Below, in pieces: positions 1 through 6,769 of a stretch of 9,054 nt of DNA (the stretch's first letter is position 1; each line of letters starts with the position of its first letter). This DNA comes from Candidatus Portnoybacteria bacterium CG_4_10_14_0_2_um_filter_44_20. Lineage in GTDB: Bacteria > Patescibacteriota > Minisyncoccia > Portnoybacterales > GCA-002795985. A program made the translations under genes and the position numbers. The notes beneath the pieces were generated by a model, which made no database searches, had not been told where the DNA came from, and saw only the letters and a list, made by a program, of their open reading frames with translations. The stretch is from the NCBI GenBank assembly GCA_002792395.1, contig PFOG01000185.1, positions 1 to 9,054 on the forward strand, given 5' to 3'.

Positions 1-1
1 C

Positions 2-259
2 GGCGTTAGGGAAGTAAGGTCTTTGTTTTTCAATTACGACAAATTAGATTTTCAAACTCTCCTGGTTATGGCTGTTTCAGATCATATTGGCAGGGTGGTG
101 GTTAAAAATGCCCCTTGGAGAAGCTTGGGAGAAATTATTCAAGAGGGAAAAGGGGGATTTGGTTTGGATAAGAACATTGGCCGTATTGAAGTTTGCGGCC
201 TGAAAATTCCTCTTTACTGGTCGGGCAAGGCAATCTATTCTGAGATCGAAGTTGCGTGA
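2..259 (+). CDS. 3' end of an unrecognised protein (partial)
   Basis: The reading frame is open from base 2 to a TGA at 257-259, giving at least 85 residues, so the true start probably lies left of the window. An in-frame TTG at 23 could serve as a start, but nothing favours it. The fragment is soluble-looking, mixed alpha/beta in character, with no membrane segment or signal peptide. It includes the stretch VSDHIGRVVVKNAPW and a glycine-rich EGKGGFGLDKNIG segment, and ends IYSEIEVA. I do not recognise the family and assign no function. That it is a real gene end is supported by the rho-independent terminator beginning 24 bp after the stop. A different gene on the same strand follows only after a new promoter, so this one probably belongs to an upstream transcription unit. 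Confidence 0.6.
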   Translation, partial: GVREVRSLFFNYDKLDFQTLLVMAVSDHIGRVVVKNAPWRSLGEIIQEGKGGFGLDKNIGRIEVCGLKIPLYWSGKAIYSEIEVA

Positions 260-282
260 GTTTTCTGAAATCAAATATCGTT

Positions 283-312
283 CCCGGACTTGATCTATGT
301 CCGGGTTTTTTT
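283..312 (+). terminator. Rho-independent terminator after the partial gene
   Basis: CCCGGAC (283-289) pairs perfectly with GTCCGGG (299-305) across a 9-nt loop, and seven T residues follow directly (306-312). This is a classic intrinsic terminator. It closes the leftmost transcription unit and separates it from the ATPase gene. Confidence 0.88.
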
Positions 313-329
313 ATTATTTCCCAACTTCA

Positions 330-351
330 TCCCCGCGCGTAAGCGCGAGGA
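330..351. repeat. GC-rich hairpin with GTAA tetraloop
   Basis: CGCGC (334-338) and GCGCG (343-347) pair around a GTAA loop (GNRA class). Pairing extends to a 9-position stem, 330-338 with 343-351, with a single C/A mismatch. No T-tract follows, so it is not a good intrinsic terminator. It could be a back-up RNA stabiliser for the upstream transcript or a degenerate member of a dispersed CCCGC-hairpin repeat. Its role is unknown. Confidence 0.55.
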
Positions 352-372
352 GGTTCATTTGGTGATTTTTTG

Positions 373-381
373 TGGTAAAAT
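373..381 (+). promoter_or_regulatory. Extended -10 promoter for the transporter genes
   Basis: TGG-TAAAAT (373-381) is an extended -10 element, a TG one base upstream of a near-consensus hexamer (TAAAAT against TATAAT). It sits 55 bp before the ATPase start and after the upstream terminator. No good -35 is present: the 17-bp position (353-358) reads GTTCAT. This fits a promoter that relies on the extended -10. It would drive the ATPase and probably the closely spaced genes that follow. Confidence 0.55.
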
Positions 382-392
382 AAATTAAATAA

Positions 393-427
393 GAATCGCG
401 ATTCAAGATTTACGATTTACGATTTAA
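393..427. repeat. 12-bp palindrome plus tandem 7-mer in the ATPase leader
   Basis: GAATCGCGATTC (393-404) is a perfect 12-bp palindrome. Three tandem copies of GATTTAC follow (407-413, 414-420, and 421-427, where the last ends in A). They lie between the inferred promoter and the ATPase start codon. The palindrome has the size and place of a repressor operator, while the 7-mers look like simple AT-rich slippage or a fragment of a dispersed repeat. Function is inferred from position only. Confidence 0.5.
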
Positions 428-436
428 GAATAAAAA

Positions 437-3079
437 ATGTGGCATAGTTTAGAAATCGATGAGATATATAAAAAATTAGAAACTGAACCGGGCGGTTTGG
501 GAGAAAAAGAGGCCCAAAAACGATTGGCGGCTTTCGGTCCCAATAAACTGCCCGAAGAAAAAAAAGTTTCCCGGCTTAAGATATTCTTTGGGCAGCTGAA
601 GAGCCCCTTGGTTTACATTCTTCTTTTGGCTGGATTGGTTGCCGCTTTATTGAACGATTACGTGGACGCGGGCATTATCCTGGCCGCGGTTTTTTTGAAC
701 GTGCTCATCGGATTCTTCCAAGAGAATAAAACCAATAATATTTTAACCGAACTAAAGAAAGTCGTAAAAGACCGAGCTGTCGTTATCAGGGACGGCAACC
801 AAAAAGAGATAAGCGGAGCCGATGTTGTTCCGGGCGACGTAATTATTTTGAACCCGGGTGAAAAGATTCCGGCTGACGGAAGGTTGATTGAAGCGCATAA
901 TTTAAAAATTAATGAGGCGTCTTTGACTGGCGAGTGGATTCCGGCCTTGAAAAAGACAGAAATTATGCCGGCCGACGCGCCGCTGGCCGACCGGGATAAT
1001 ATGGTTTATATGGGATGCACCATTGAATCCGGCTGGGGTAAAGCATTAGTGACTGAAACCGGAGTTCGATCAGAACTTGGGAAGATTGCTAAATTAGTCG
1101 GCGAGGCCAAAGAAGAAAAAACGCCTTATCAAAAAAAAGTCATTCATTTCAGCAAAGTTTGGGGCGGAGTAATTTTGCTGCTTTGCGTCGGGCTTTTTGT
1201 TCTGGGTGTGGCGACGGGCAGGGATATGTTTGAGATGTTGATTACCAGCGTGGCGGTGGCGGTGGCGGCAACCCCGGAGGGCCTACCGGCCGCGGTAACG
1301 GTAACTTTCGCTTTCGGGATGAGGGAAATTTTGAAAAAGAGAGGATTGGTTAAAGAATTGGTGGCCGCGGAAATTTTGGGCAGTACTTCGGTTATCTGCA
1401 CTGACAAAACCGGAACTTTGACCGAAGCTAAAATGCAGGTTGATGGCATTTTTCCTCATTTTCATGGTGAATATACAAATAAAAGTCCTGGCGAGGAATT
1501 GGATGGCGCGAGCTTTCAGGTTCTGAAGGTTGCCGTATTGGCGAGCAACGCGTTCATTGAAAACCCCGATGACGAATTGCATCAGTGGGTAGTTCGTGGC
1601 GCGTCAACCGAAAAAGCGGTTTTGCTGGCCGGCATTCAGATCGGGCTTGATAAAAAAGAATTGCTTCGACAATATGTTGAAATTGATCGAATGGTTTTTG
1701 ATTCAGCATATAAATATTCAGCCAGCTTATTTCGCGTTTCCGAAGACGAAACCGTTTTATATGTTTTAGGTTCGCCGGAATTGGTTCTTAAAAAATCTAA
1801 TTTTTTAGAAATTGACGGACAGCAAGTCGCTTTGGATGAATCTAAGCGCAAAGAATTTGCGGATAAAATCGAAGAATTGACTTCCAGAGGAGCAAGGGTT
1901 GTGGCCGCGGCTTACCAAAAAATGTCTGATCATCAGAAAACCGGATTAAAGCCGGAGATGATAAGCGGTTTGGTTTTTACTGGCCTCATTTCTTTAAGAG
2001 ATCCTCTTAGGAAGGAGGCGAAAAGAGCGATTGAGCTTTGCCGTCGTGCCGGGATGAACATGATTATCGTTACCGGTGACCATAAGCTTACTGCCAAGGC
2101 AATCGCCGACGAACTTGGTTTAGGGGTTGAGCATAAAAATATTATAGAAGGAAGCGAGTTAGATAAAATGAGTGACGACGAATTTGAAAAGCGCGCGAAG
2201 GGGATTAAGGTTTATGCCCGCGTTGAGCCGCGCCATAAATTGAGGATTATTGATGCCTGGCAGAAAATGGGTCGGGTGGTAGCGATGACCGGCGACGGGA
2301 TTAATGACGCGCCCGCTCTGAGAAGCGCCGATATCGGTGTTGCCTTGGGCTCGGGTACTGAAGTGGCCAAGGAGGCGTCAGACATTATTCTTTTAAGCGA
2401 TAATTTTGATATTTTGGTTACCGCGGTGGGGGAAGGACGCCGGATTATGGATAATGTCAGAAAAATTGTTGTTTATCTTTTGGAGGGCAGTTTTACCGAA
2501 ATACTGCTAATAAGCCTGAGCGTTATTTTTCGTTTTCCGCTTCCCCTATTACCCGGTCAGATTTTATGGAATAATTTAATTCTCGACACCCCGCTGGCAA
2601 TGGCTTTGACTACCGAAAGAAAGGAAAAAGATGTTATGGAGCGTAAGCCGGAAGCAATTGATCATCCTTTGTTGACCAGAGAGATGAAAATTTTTATATT
2701 CGCGGTTGGTATTTTAACTGACCTGGTTCTTTTTAGTCTTTTTGCCTGGTTATGGATTTCCGGTGTTGAATTACCGCGCGTCCGTACTATTATTTTTGCT
2801 GGCTTGGCTATCGATTCTTTATTTTTGATTTTCGCCTGTCGCAATTTAAAAAAGAATATCTGGCAGTTCAATCCTTTTTCCAATATGTATGTGAATTTTT
2901 CTGTGCTCTTGGGATTTTTGATGCTGGCGGCGGCCATCTATTTTCCTTTTTTGCGGGAGCTTTTAAAGACAGTTGCCTTGGGTTGGCGCGAATGGACTTT
3001 AGTCTTTGGCATCGGCGCGGTTAATTTATTGTTGGTTGAATTTGCGAAAATGGCGCTAAACAGAAGCAGGGCGTCGTAA
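437..3079 (+). CDS. P2-type cation-transporting ATPase (probably Ca2+)
   Basis: An 880-residue membrane pump of normal length for bacterial SERCA/PMCA-like ATPases. It would use ATP to export a cation across the cytoplasmic membrane. The order seen is: cation-ATPase N domain (1-45), M1-M2 (about 55-95), actuator domain with TGEW (164-167), M3-M4 ending in TPEGLP (279-284), phosphorylation motif DKTGTLTE (Asp323), nucleotide domain, TGD (546-548), TGDGINDAP (618-626), then M5-M10. Of the SERCA Ca2+ ligands, Glu309 (here E281), Glu771 (E688), Asn796 (N713) and Asp800 (D717) are kept, while Asn768 and Thr799 are replaced by Ser685 and Leu716. Oddities are Trp in place of Ser in the TGES loop, and LGSPE (444-448) where the family has KGAPE. 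The ATG gives a typical MWHSLEIDEIYKKL start, with no Shine-Dalgarno sequence. Family assignment is firm. Ca2+ is the best guess, but another cation cannot be excluded. Confidence 0.93.
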   Translation: MWHSLEIDEIYKKLETEPGGLGEKEAQKRLAAFGPNKLPEEKKVSRLKIFFGQLKSPLVYILLLAGLVAALLNDYVDAGIILAAVFLNVLIGFFQENKTNNILTELKKVVKDRAVVIRDGNQKEISGADVVPGDVIILNPGEKIPADGRLIEAHNLKINEASLTGEWIPALKKTEIMPADAPLADRDNMVYMGCTIESGWGKALVTETGVRSELGKIAKLVGEAKEEKTPYQKKVIHFSKVWGGVILLLCVGLFVLGVATGRDMFEMLITSVAVAVAATPEGLPAAVTVTFAFGMREILKKRGLVKELVAAEILGSTSVICTDKTGTLTEAKMQVDGIFPHFHGEYTNKSPGEELDGASFQVLKVAVLASNAFIENPDDELHQWVVRGASTEKAVLLAGIQIGLDKKELLRQYVEIDRMVFDSAYKYSASLFRVSEDETVLYVLGSPELVLKKSNFLEIDGQQVALDESKRKEFADKIEELTSRGARVVAAAYQKMSDHQKTGLKPEMISGLVFTGLISLRDPLRKEAKRAIELCRRAGMNMIIVTGDHKLTAKAIADELGLGVEHKNIIEGSELDKMSDDEFEKRAKGIKVYARVEPRHKLRIIDAWQKMGRVVAMTGDGINDAPALRSADIGVALGSGTEVAKEASDIILLSDNFDILVTAVGEGRRIMDNVRKIVVYLLEGSFTEILLISLSVIFRFPLPLLPGQILWNNLILDTPLAMALTTERKEKDVMERKPEAIDHPLLTREMKIFIFAVGILTDLVLFSLFAWLWISGVELPRVRTIIFAGLAIDSLFLIFACRNLKKNIWQFNPFSNMYVNFSVLLGFLMLAAAIYFPFLRELLKTVALGWREWTLVFGIGAVNLLLVEFAKMALNRSRAS

Positions 3080-3105
3080 GTCATCATGCTTTTTCTTTTT
3101 GGTTC

Positions 3106-4251
3106 ATGCCTAAGATAAAAAAAACAATTTACGCTTTAGTCACTTTAGTCGGGACCATTGTCGGCGTTGGTTTTTTTGCGTTGCCGTACATCGCTTCAAA
3201 AGTCGGAATTTGGACGATGCTTGGTTATTTTCTGGTTTTGACGCCGTTGGTAATAATAATCCATCATTTTTTTGGCGAAGTGGCGCTTCGCACGAAAGAT
3301 TTTTTGCGGTTGCCTAGTTTTGCCGAGATTTATCTAGGAAGATGGGGGAGGCGCGTGGCCCTGGCGTCCTCTGTTTTTGGGCTGATCGGCGTGAGCTTGG
3401 CTTATATCATTATCGGCGGCCAGTTTTTGAGCAATCTGTTGATTCCAGTCTTCGGCGGTTCCCCCCTACTTTATGCCTTAGTTTATTTCGTCTTTGGCGC
3501 GATAATGATTTTCGGAGGCATTGGGGCGATTTCTAAAATAGAATTTTTAGACATGGTTTTATTTACCATAATTTTGATCGTTCTTTATTTTGGGGCTTTT
3601 CATCTTATGAAAAATACAAACATGTTGTTGGGGAGCGGCGGGGCGCGTGATTTATTTTTGCCTTATGGTGCGATTCTTTTTTCTCTATGGGGCGCGACTT
3701 TAATTCCCGAAACCGAGGAGATGTTGCGCGAAGAGAAAGGGTCGCTAAAAAAAATAGTGTCTTCTTCTATTATTATTTCAGCAGTGTTCTATCTGTTGTT
3801 TATCGTGGCGGTCGTCTTTATCTCCGGAGCCCATACTTCCAGGGAGGCCATTGTCGGCCTTAAGGAATTTTTGGGAAATGGCGTGATAACGCTCCTGCTT
3901 ATTTTTGGGCTGGTAGTGACTTTTACTTCGTTTGTTGCCATGGGTCTTACTTTGAAAAAGGTTTTTTGGTATGATTTAAAAATAGGCGAGAATCTTTCGT
4001 GGGCGATCGCCTGTTTTGTGCCTTTTTTTCTTTTTCTTCTCGGTCTGCAGGATTTTATAAAAGTAATCGGATTAGTTGGCAGTGTGGGGTTGGGAATCGA
4101 GGGTATTCTTATAATATTGATGTATCGAAAGCTTGTTGAGACGAAAAATAAGAACAGGGAAGAATCTGGCCGGTTGGTTTTTTTGATTTATCCCCTGATC
4201 GCAGTGTTGTTATTGGGGGTTGTGTATGAAATAATATATTTTATTCGGTAA
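3106..4251 (+). CDS. Amino-acid permease, aromatic/AAAP-type (APC superfamily)
   Basis: A 381-residue hydrophobic protein with about 11 predicted membrane helices (near 6-28, 34-54, 83-112, 118-140, 146-165, 183-203, 217-240, 256-281, 294-312, 317-337 and 357-378). The first helix carries GTIVGVGFFALPY (16-28), the glycine-rich unwound TM1 motif of LeuT-fold carriers such as TyrP/Mtr and the AAAP family. TM6 has the matching LWGATLIPETEE (194-205). This implies ion-coupled uptake of an amino acid, possibly aromatic, but the substrate cannot be read from sequence. The gene starts 26 bp after the ATPase stop with no promoter visible between, so it is probably co-transcribed. An upstream ATG at 3086 is out of frame. 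No Shine-Dalgarno sequence precedes the start. Confidence 0.82.
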   Translation: MPKIKKTIYALVTLVGTIVGVGFFALPYIASKVGIWTMLGYFLVLTPLVIIIHHFFGEVALRTKDFLRLPSFAEIYLGRWGRRVALASSVFGLIGVSLAYIIIGGQFLSNLLIPVFGGSPLLYALVYFVFGAIMIFGGIGAISKIEFLDMVLFTIILIVLYFGAFHLMKNTNMLLGSGGARDLFLPYGAILFSLWGATLIPETEEMLREEKGSLKKIVSSSIIISAVFYLLFIVAVVFISGAHTSREAIVGLKEFLGNGVITLLLIFGLVVTFTSFVAMGLTLKKVFWYDLKIGENLSWAIACFVPFFLFLLGLQDFIKVIGLVGSVGLGIEGILIILMYRKLVETKNKNREESGRLVFLIYPLIAVLLLGVVYEIIYFIR

Positions 4252-4271
4252 TTTTTAATATTATTATTATA

Positions 4272-5222
4272 ATGCTTTGGCTTGATATCTTAATTTTGCC
4301 CATTTCTGCTGTCGCGATGGCTTTTGCCAGCCGCTGGTTGGTTAGGGCGCTGATGAGTATCTCCAGATATTTATGTTGGCGCGAATTTGTGGTCGCATTT
4401 TTTACCATCGCGCTTGCCGCTTCCTTGCCCAACCTTTTCATCGGTATTATCTCGGCCTTGCGCGGCGTACCGGAAATTTCTTTCGGTGATGTTATCGGCG
4501 GCAATGTGCTTGATCTGACCCTGGTTGTTTTTTTGGCAGTTTTCTGGGGCCGGTCTTCTATTCGCACGGACAGCGCGTTGGTTCAGAATAGCGCTTTGTT
4601 TACCGCCGCCATAGCAATTCTTCCGCTTCTTTTGGTCGCCGACGGGACTTTGTCGCGAGTAGATGGATTAATTTTAATCCTCGTCTTTTTTCTTTACGCT
4701 TATTGGGTTTTCGGCCTGGGTGATAGATTCACCAAGATTTATAACGAGGGAAGGGTTGATAAGCACGAATTTATCCGCGCGACCGGCATAATGCTGGTTT
4801 CGTCCGCTTTGATGCTTGTGGCTGCGGCTGGAATCGTCCGGTCGACCATCTCTCTTGCTAATTATTTTGACCTGCCGATGATTTTTGTCGGGCTTATGAT
4901 TGTTGGTTTGGGGAATGTTTTGCCGGAAGCGTATTTCGCGATTGTTTCGGCTGGCGAGGAACAAAACTGGATGGTTTTGGGCGATTTAATGGGGTCGGTT
5001 ATTAATTGCGCTACTCTCGTTTTGGGCGTCGTTATCTTGATTCATCCGATTCATATTGCTAACATCCCTGCCGTCGCGGTGGCAAGAATCTTTTTAATTG
5101 TTGCCGCGTTGTTTTTCTGGATTTTTGTGAAAACCGGCAGAAAAATAACTAAGATCGAGGCAACATTATTATTCGCCGTCTATATTGTTTTTATAATCAT
5201 CGAGGCAGTGATTGCGAGATAA
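4272..5222 (+). CDS. Sodium/calcium exchanger-family protein with altered ion-site residues
   Basis: A 316-residue membrane protein with the two inverted halves typical of the CaCA (Na_Ca_ex) superfamily and length close to NCX_Mj/YrbG types. The alpha-1 repeat spans about 44-90 (ASLPNLFIGIISALRG, then GDVIGGNVLD). The alpha-2 repeat spans about 208-250 (GNVLPEAYFAIVSAGEE, then GDLMGSVINCATL). A hydrophilic loop of about 20 residues (150-170) joins the halves. Against NCX_Mj as I recall it, alpha-1 Glu54 is Asn54, Ser77 is Gly77 and Asn81 is Asp81. In alpha-2 the Glu is kept (E219) and the Ser is kept (S242), but the Asp position is Cys246 with Asn245 beside it. The fold assignment is good, but which ion it carries is open. 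It lies 20 bp after the permease stop, likely in the same operon, and lacks a Shine-Dalgarno sequence. Confidence 0.82.
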   Translation: MLWLDILILPISAVAMAFASRWLVRALMSISRYLCWREFVVAFFTIALAASLPNLFIGIISALRGVPEISFGDVIGGNVLDLTLVVFLAVFWGRSSIRTDSALVQNSALFTAAIAILPLLLVADGTLSRVDGLILILVFFLYAYWVFGLGDRFTKIYNEGRVDKHEFIRATGIMLVSSALMLVAAAGIVRSTISLANYFDLPMIFVGLMIVGLGNVLPEAYFAIVSAGEEQNWMVLGDLMGSVINCATLVLGVVILIHPIHIANIPAVAVARIFLIVAALFFWIFVKTGRKITKIEATLLFAVYIVFIIIEAVIAR

Positions 5223-5241
5223 TCTAGATAATTTAAAACTT

Positions 5242-6276
5242 ATGAGTGAAATATTAATTGCGATTATCATAATTTTCGTAGCCGCGATTGCGGGTTTATT
5301 TTATTTTCTGTCCCGCTGGCAAACGGGCAAGGGGAGTGATTCGAGCTTTCTGATGCTGCAGAACCAGCTCAATGAGATTCGGCAGGCACTTGATCTTGGG
5401 CTGGGCGATTCGAACAAAATGGTTCATCAACAGTCTATTGAAAGCGGCCGGGTGTTAAGAGATTTGGTTGAGAAGCTGGTTAAGCTGGAGGAAACCAACA
5501 AACAAGTGGCGGGATTTGCTAATCAGTTACAAAGCCTGGAGAATATATTAAAGAATCCAAAACAAAGAGGTGTCTTGGGGGAATATTATCTGGAAACAGC
5601 CCTGAAAAATGTTCTGCCGCCTAAAAGCTATCAGATGCAATATCAGTTTAAGAATGGCGAGATCGTTGACGCGGTTATTTTTATCGGCGACAAGATAATT
5701 CCTATTGACTCGAAGTTTTCTTTAGAAAACTACAATCGTTTGGTTCAGGAGCGTGATGAGAGAGCGCGAACGGACATAGAGAAACAATTTAAGGCTGATT
5801 TGAAAAACCGGATTGATGAAACCTCAAAATATATTCGGCCCGATGAACAGACAACTGATTTTTCTTTCATGTTTATTCCCTCAGAGGGGATTTATTATGA
5901 TTTGCTGATAAACCAAATCGGAGCAGTTAAGGTCAGTACATATGACCTGATAGAGTATGCTTTTCAGAAGAGGGTGATTATTGTTTCGCCAACTTCAATA
6001 TTTGCCTATTTGCAAACTGTTTTGCAAGGGTTGCGCGCTTTACAGATTGTAGAGTCGGCCAAGGATATCCGCCAGGCCGTGGAACGCCTGCAAAAACACT
6101 TAGTGAATTATGAGGAGTATCTGAAAAAGCTCGGAAATAATTTGGGGACAACGGTAAATATGTATAACAGCGCTTCAAGGGAGTTCAAGAAAATCGACAA
6201 AGATATTTTAAAAATAACCGACAAAGGAGGAGAGGTGGAAATTTTGGAGCTTGACAAGCCGAAGGAAGACGAGTAA
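5242..6276 (+). CDS. rmuC: RmuC-family DNA recombination limiting protein
   Basis: A 344-residue protein with one N-terminal membrane helix (4-22), a helical, coiled-coil-prone stretch (about 35-105), then the RmuC domain (about 105-310). The core shows QRGVLGEYYLETAL (108-121), VDAVIF (142-147) and IPIDSKFS (153-160). The conserved E114, D143, D156 and K158 fit a PD-(D/E)XK nuclease-like centre. Homologues limit inversions at short repeats, and nuclease activity is inferred for the family rather than shown here. I place the start at ATG 5242, directly before the hydrophobic anchor. A longer frame from TTG 5212 would overlap the exchanger end and add ten polar residues without support. The gap from the exchanger is 19 bp, so it probably shares the transporter transcript. 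The C-terminus is highly charged (KPKEDE). Confidence 0.9.
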   Translation: MSEILIAIIIIFVAAIAGLFYFLSRWQTGKGSDSSFLMLQNQLNEIRQALDLGLGDSNKMVHQQSIESGRVLRDLVEKLVKLEETNKQVAGFANQLQSLENILKNPKQRGVLGEYYLETALKNVLPPKSYQMQYQFKNGEIVDAVIFIGDKIIPIDSKFSLENYNRLVQERDERARTDIEKQFKADLKNRIDETSKYIRPDEQTTDFSFMFIPSEGIYYDLLINQIGAVKVSTYDLIEYAFQKRVIIVSPTSIFAYLQTVLQGLRALQIVESAKDIRQAVERLQKHLVNYEEYLKKLGNNLGTTVNMYNSASREFKKIDKDILKITDKGGEVEILELDKPKEDE

Positions 6277-6285
6277 ATTTAGGGA

Positions 6286-6296
6286 TATAATATAAT
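6286..6296 (+). promoter_or_regulatory. Possible -10 element(s) upstream of rplU
   Basis: Two overlapping TATAAT hexamers (6286-6291 and 6291-6296) lie just after the rmuC stop. No -35 is found at 16-18 bp. A TTGACA at 6251-6256 is inside rmuC and 29 bp away, too far to pair. This could start rplU transcription through the hairpin repeat, but AT-rich chance is a real alternative. Confidence 0.35.
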
Positions 6297-6304
6297 TAAA
6301 TTTT

Positions 6305-6379
6305 GTCATGCTGAACTTGTTTCAGCATCTCTGCGGCCTAATATTTTTAGATGAGATCCTGAAATAAATTCAGGATGAC
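6305..6379. repeat. Two inverted copies of a 27-nt hairpin repeat
   Basis: A 27-nt unit at 6305-6331 begins GTCATGCTGAAC and recurs on the opposite strand at 6353-6379 with 23 of 27 positions identical. Each copy is itself a hairpin: ATGCTGAA / TTCAGCAT (6308-6315 with 6321-6328) and ATCCTGAA / TTCAGGAT (6356-6363 with 6369-6376), each with a 5-nt loop. The whole forms a 75-bp palindromic unit with a 21-bp centre. It resembles the GTCAT...CTGAA palindromic intergenic repeats common in many bacterial genomes, which I recognise by pattern only. No T-tract follows, so neither hairpin is a standard terminator. It lies between rmuC and rplU. Confidence 0.8.
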
Positions 6380-6393
6380 GCAAAATGCGGCTG

Positions 6394-6405
6394 TGCGGGA
6401 ATGAC
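6394..6405. repeat. Remnant of a GTCATTCCCGC-type repeat
   Basis: TGCGGGAATGAC reads GTCATTCCCGCA on the other strand, the half-site of a common intergenic palindrome of the form GTCATTCCCGC...GCGGGAATGAC. Only one arm is here, directly after the two-hairpin unit and 10 bp before the rplU start, so it may be a truncated third copy or a chance match. Confidence 0.4.
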
Positions 6406-6415
6406 AATTTGACGC

Positions 6416-6727
6416 ATGGATTTCGCGATAATCAAAACGGGCGGTAAACAATACAAGGTTACGCCCGGCCAGAAAATTAAAATAGAAAAAGTGGAAATTG
6501 TCGAAGGCAAAGAGGTTGTTTTTGACGAGGTTTTGCTGGTGGAAAAAGACAAAGAAACAAAAATCGGCACGCCGTTGGTTAAGGACGCAAAGGTAATCGG
6601 GAAAGTTTTGGTGCAAGGGAGGAGCAAGAAGGTCACGATCCGCAAATACAAATCCAAAAAGCGATACGACGTAAAAAGAGGCCATCGGCAACCATATACG
6701 GAAGTGGAGATCACCGATATTAAATAA
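6416..6727 (+). CDS. rplU: 50S ribosomal protein L21
   Basis: A 103-residue protein, the same length as typical bL21. It binds 23S rRNA in the large subunit. The N-terminus has the family's FAIIKTGGKQYKV (3-15) and the C-terminus carries the signature KKRYDVKRGHRQPYT (81-95), rich in the lysines and arginines expected of an rRNA binder. The ATG at 6416 gives the expected start, but there is no Shine-Dalgarno sequence. It lies 139 bp after rmuC, across the hairpin repeat. The usual partner rpmA (L27) is not downstream: a strong terminator follows the stop within 11 bp. It may be transcribed by read-through from the transporter operon or from a weak local promoter. Confidence 0.97.
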   Translation: MDFAIIKTGGKQYKVTPGQKIKIEKVEIVEGKEVVFDEVLLVEKDKETKIGTPLVKDAKVIGKVLVQGRSKKVTIRKYKSKKRYDVKRGHRQPYTEVEITDIK

Positions 6728-6738
6728 TCACTTATTGA

Positions 6739-6769
6739 AAACAGCCCCGCTCAGCGGGGCTGTTTTTTT
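6739..6769. terminator. Strong terminator between convergent rplU and recR
   Basis: AAACAGCCCCGC (6739-6750) pairs with GCGGGGCTGTTT (6754-6765) around a 3-nt loop, and the T run continues to 6769. For the plus strand this is an excellent intrinsic terminator for rplU. On the minus strand the same hairpin is followed by only four T residues, so it could also stop recR transcripts, less efficiently. The recR stop codon (TAA, 6770-6768) is embedded in the T-tract, so the two units are packed as tightly as possible. Confidence 0.92.

Noticed and set aside
257..430. UGA recoding (Gracilibacteria/SR1 style) extending the first gene
   Set aside because: A good terminator follows the TGA within 24 bp and no other gene contains in-frame TGA, so it is read as a normal stop.
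1144..1851. Minus-strand open frames within the ATPase gene
   Set aside because: They are antisense shadows of a well-conserved protein, with no start signals or recognisable content.
5212..5241. TTG start for rmuC giving ten extra residues
   Set aside because: It overlaps the exchanger's last codons and adds polar residues before the membrane anchor. ATG 5242 is simpler and typical of the family.
6224..6276. AAGGAGG followed by GTG inside the rmuC end as an internal gene start
   Set aside because: The GTG (6235) is in frame with rmuC and would give only a 13-residue peptide.
6251..6291. TTGACA at 6251-6256 as -35 for the TATAAT at 6286
   Set aside because: The spacer is 29 bp, far from the 16-18 bp needed, and the hexamer encodes part of RmuC.
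6347..6691. Minus-strand open frame over rplU ending in NLFQDLI
   Set aside because: It is antisense to rplU, and the NLFQDLI tail is encoded by the hairpin repeat at 6353-6379. Such frames are spurious products of that repeat type.
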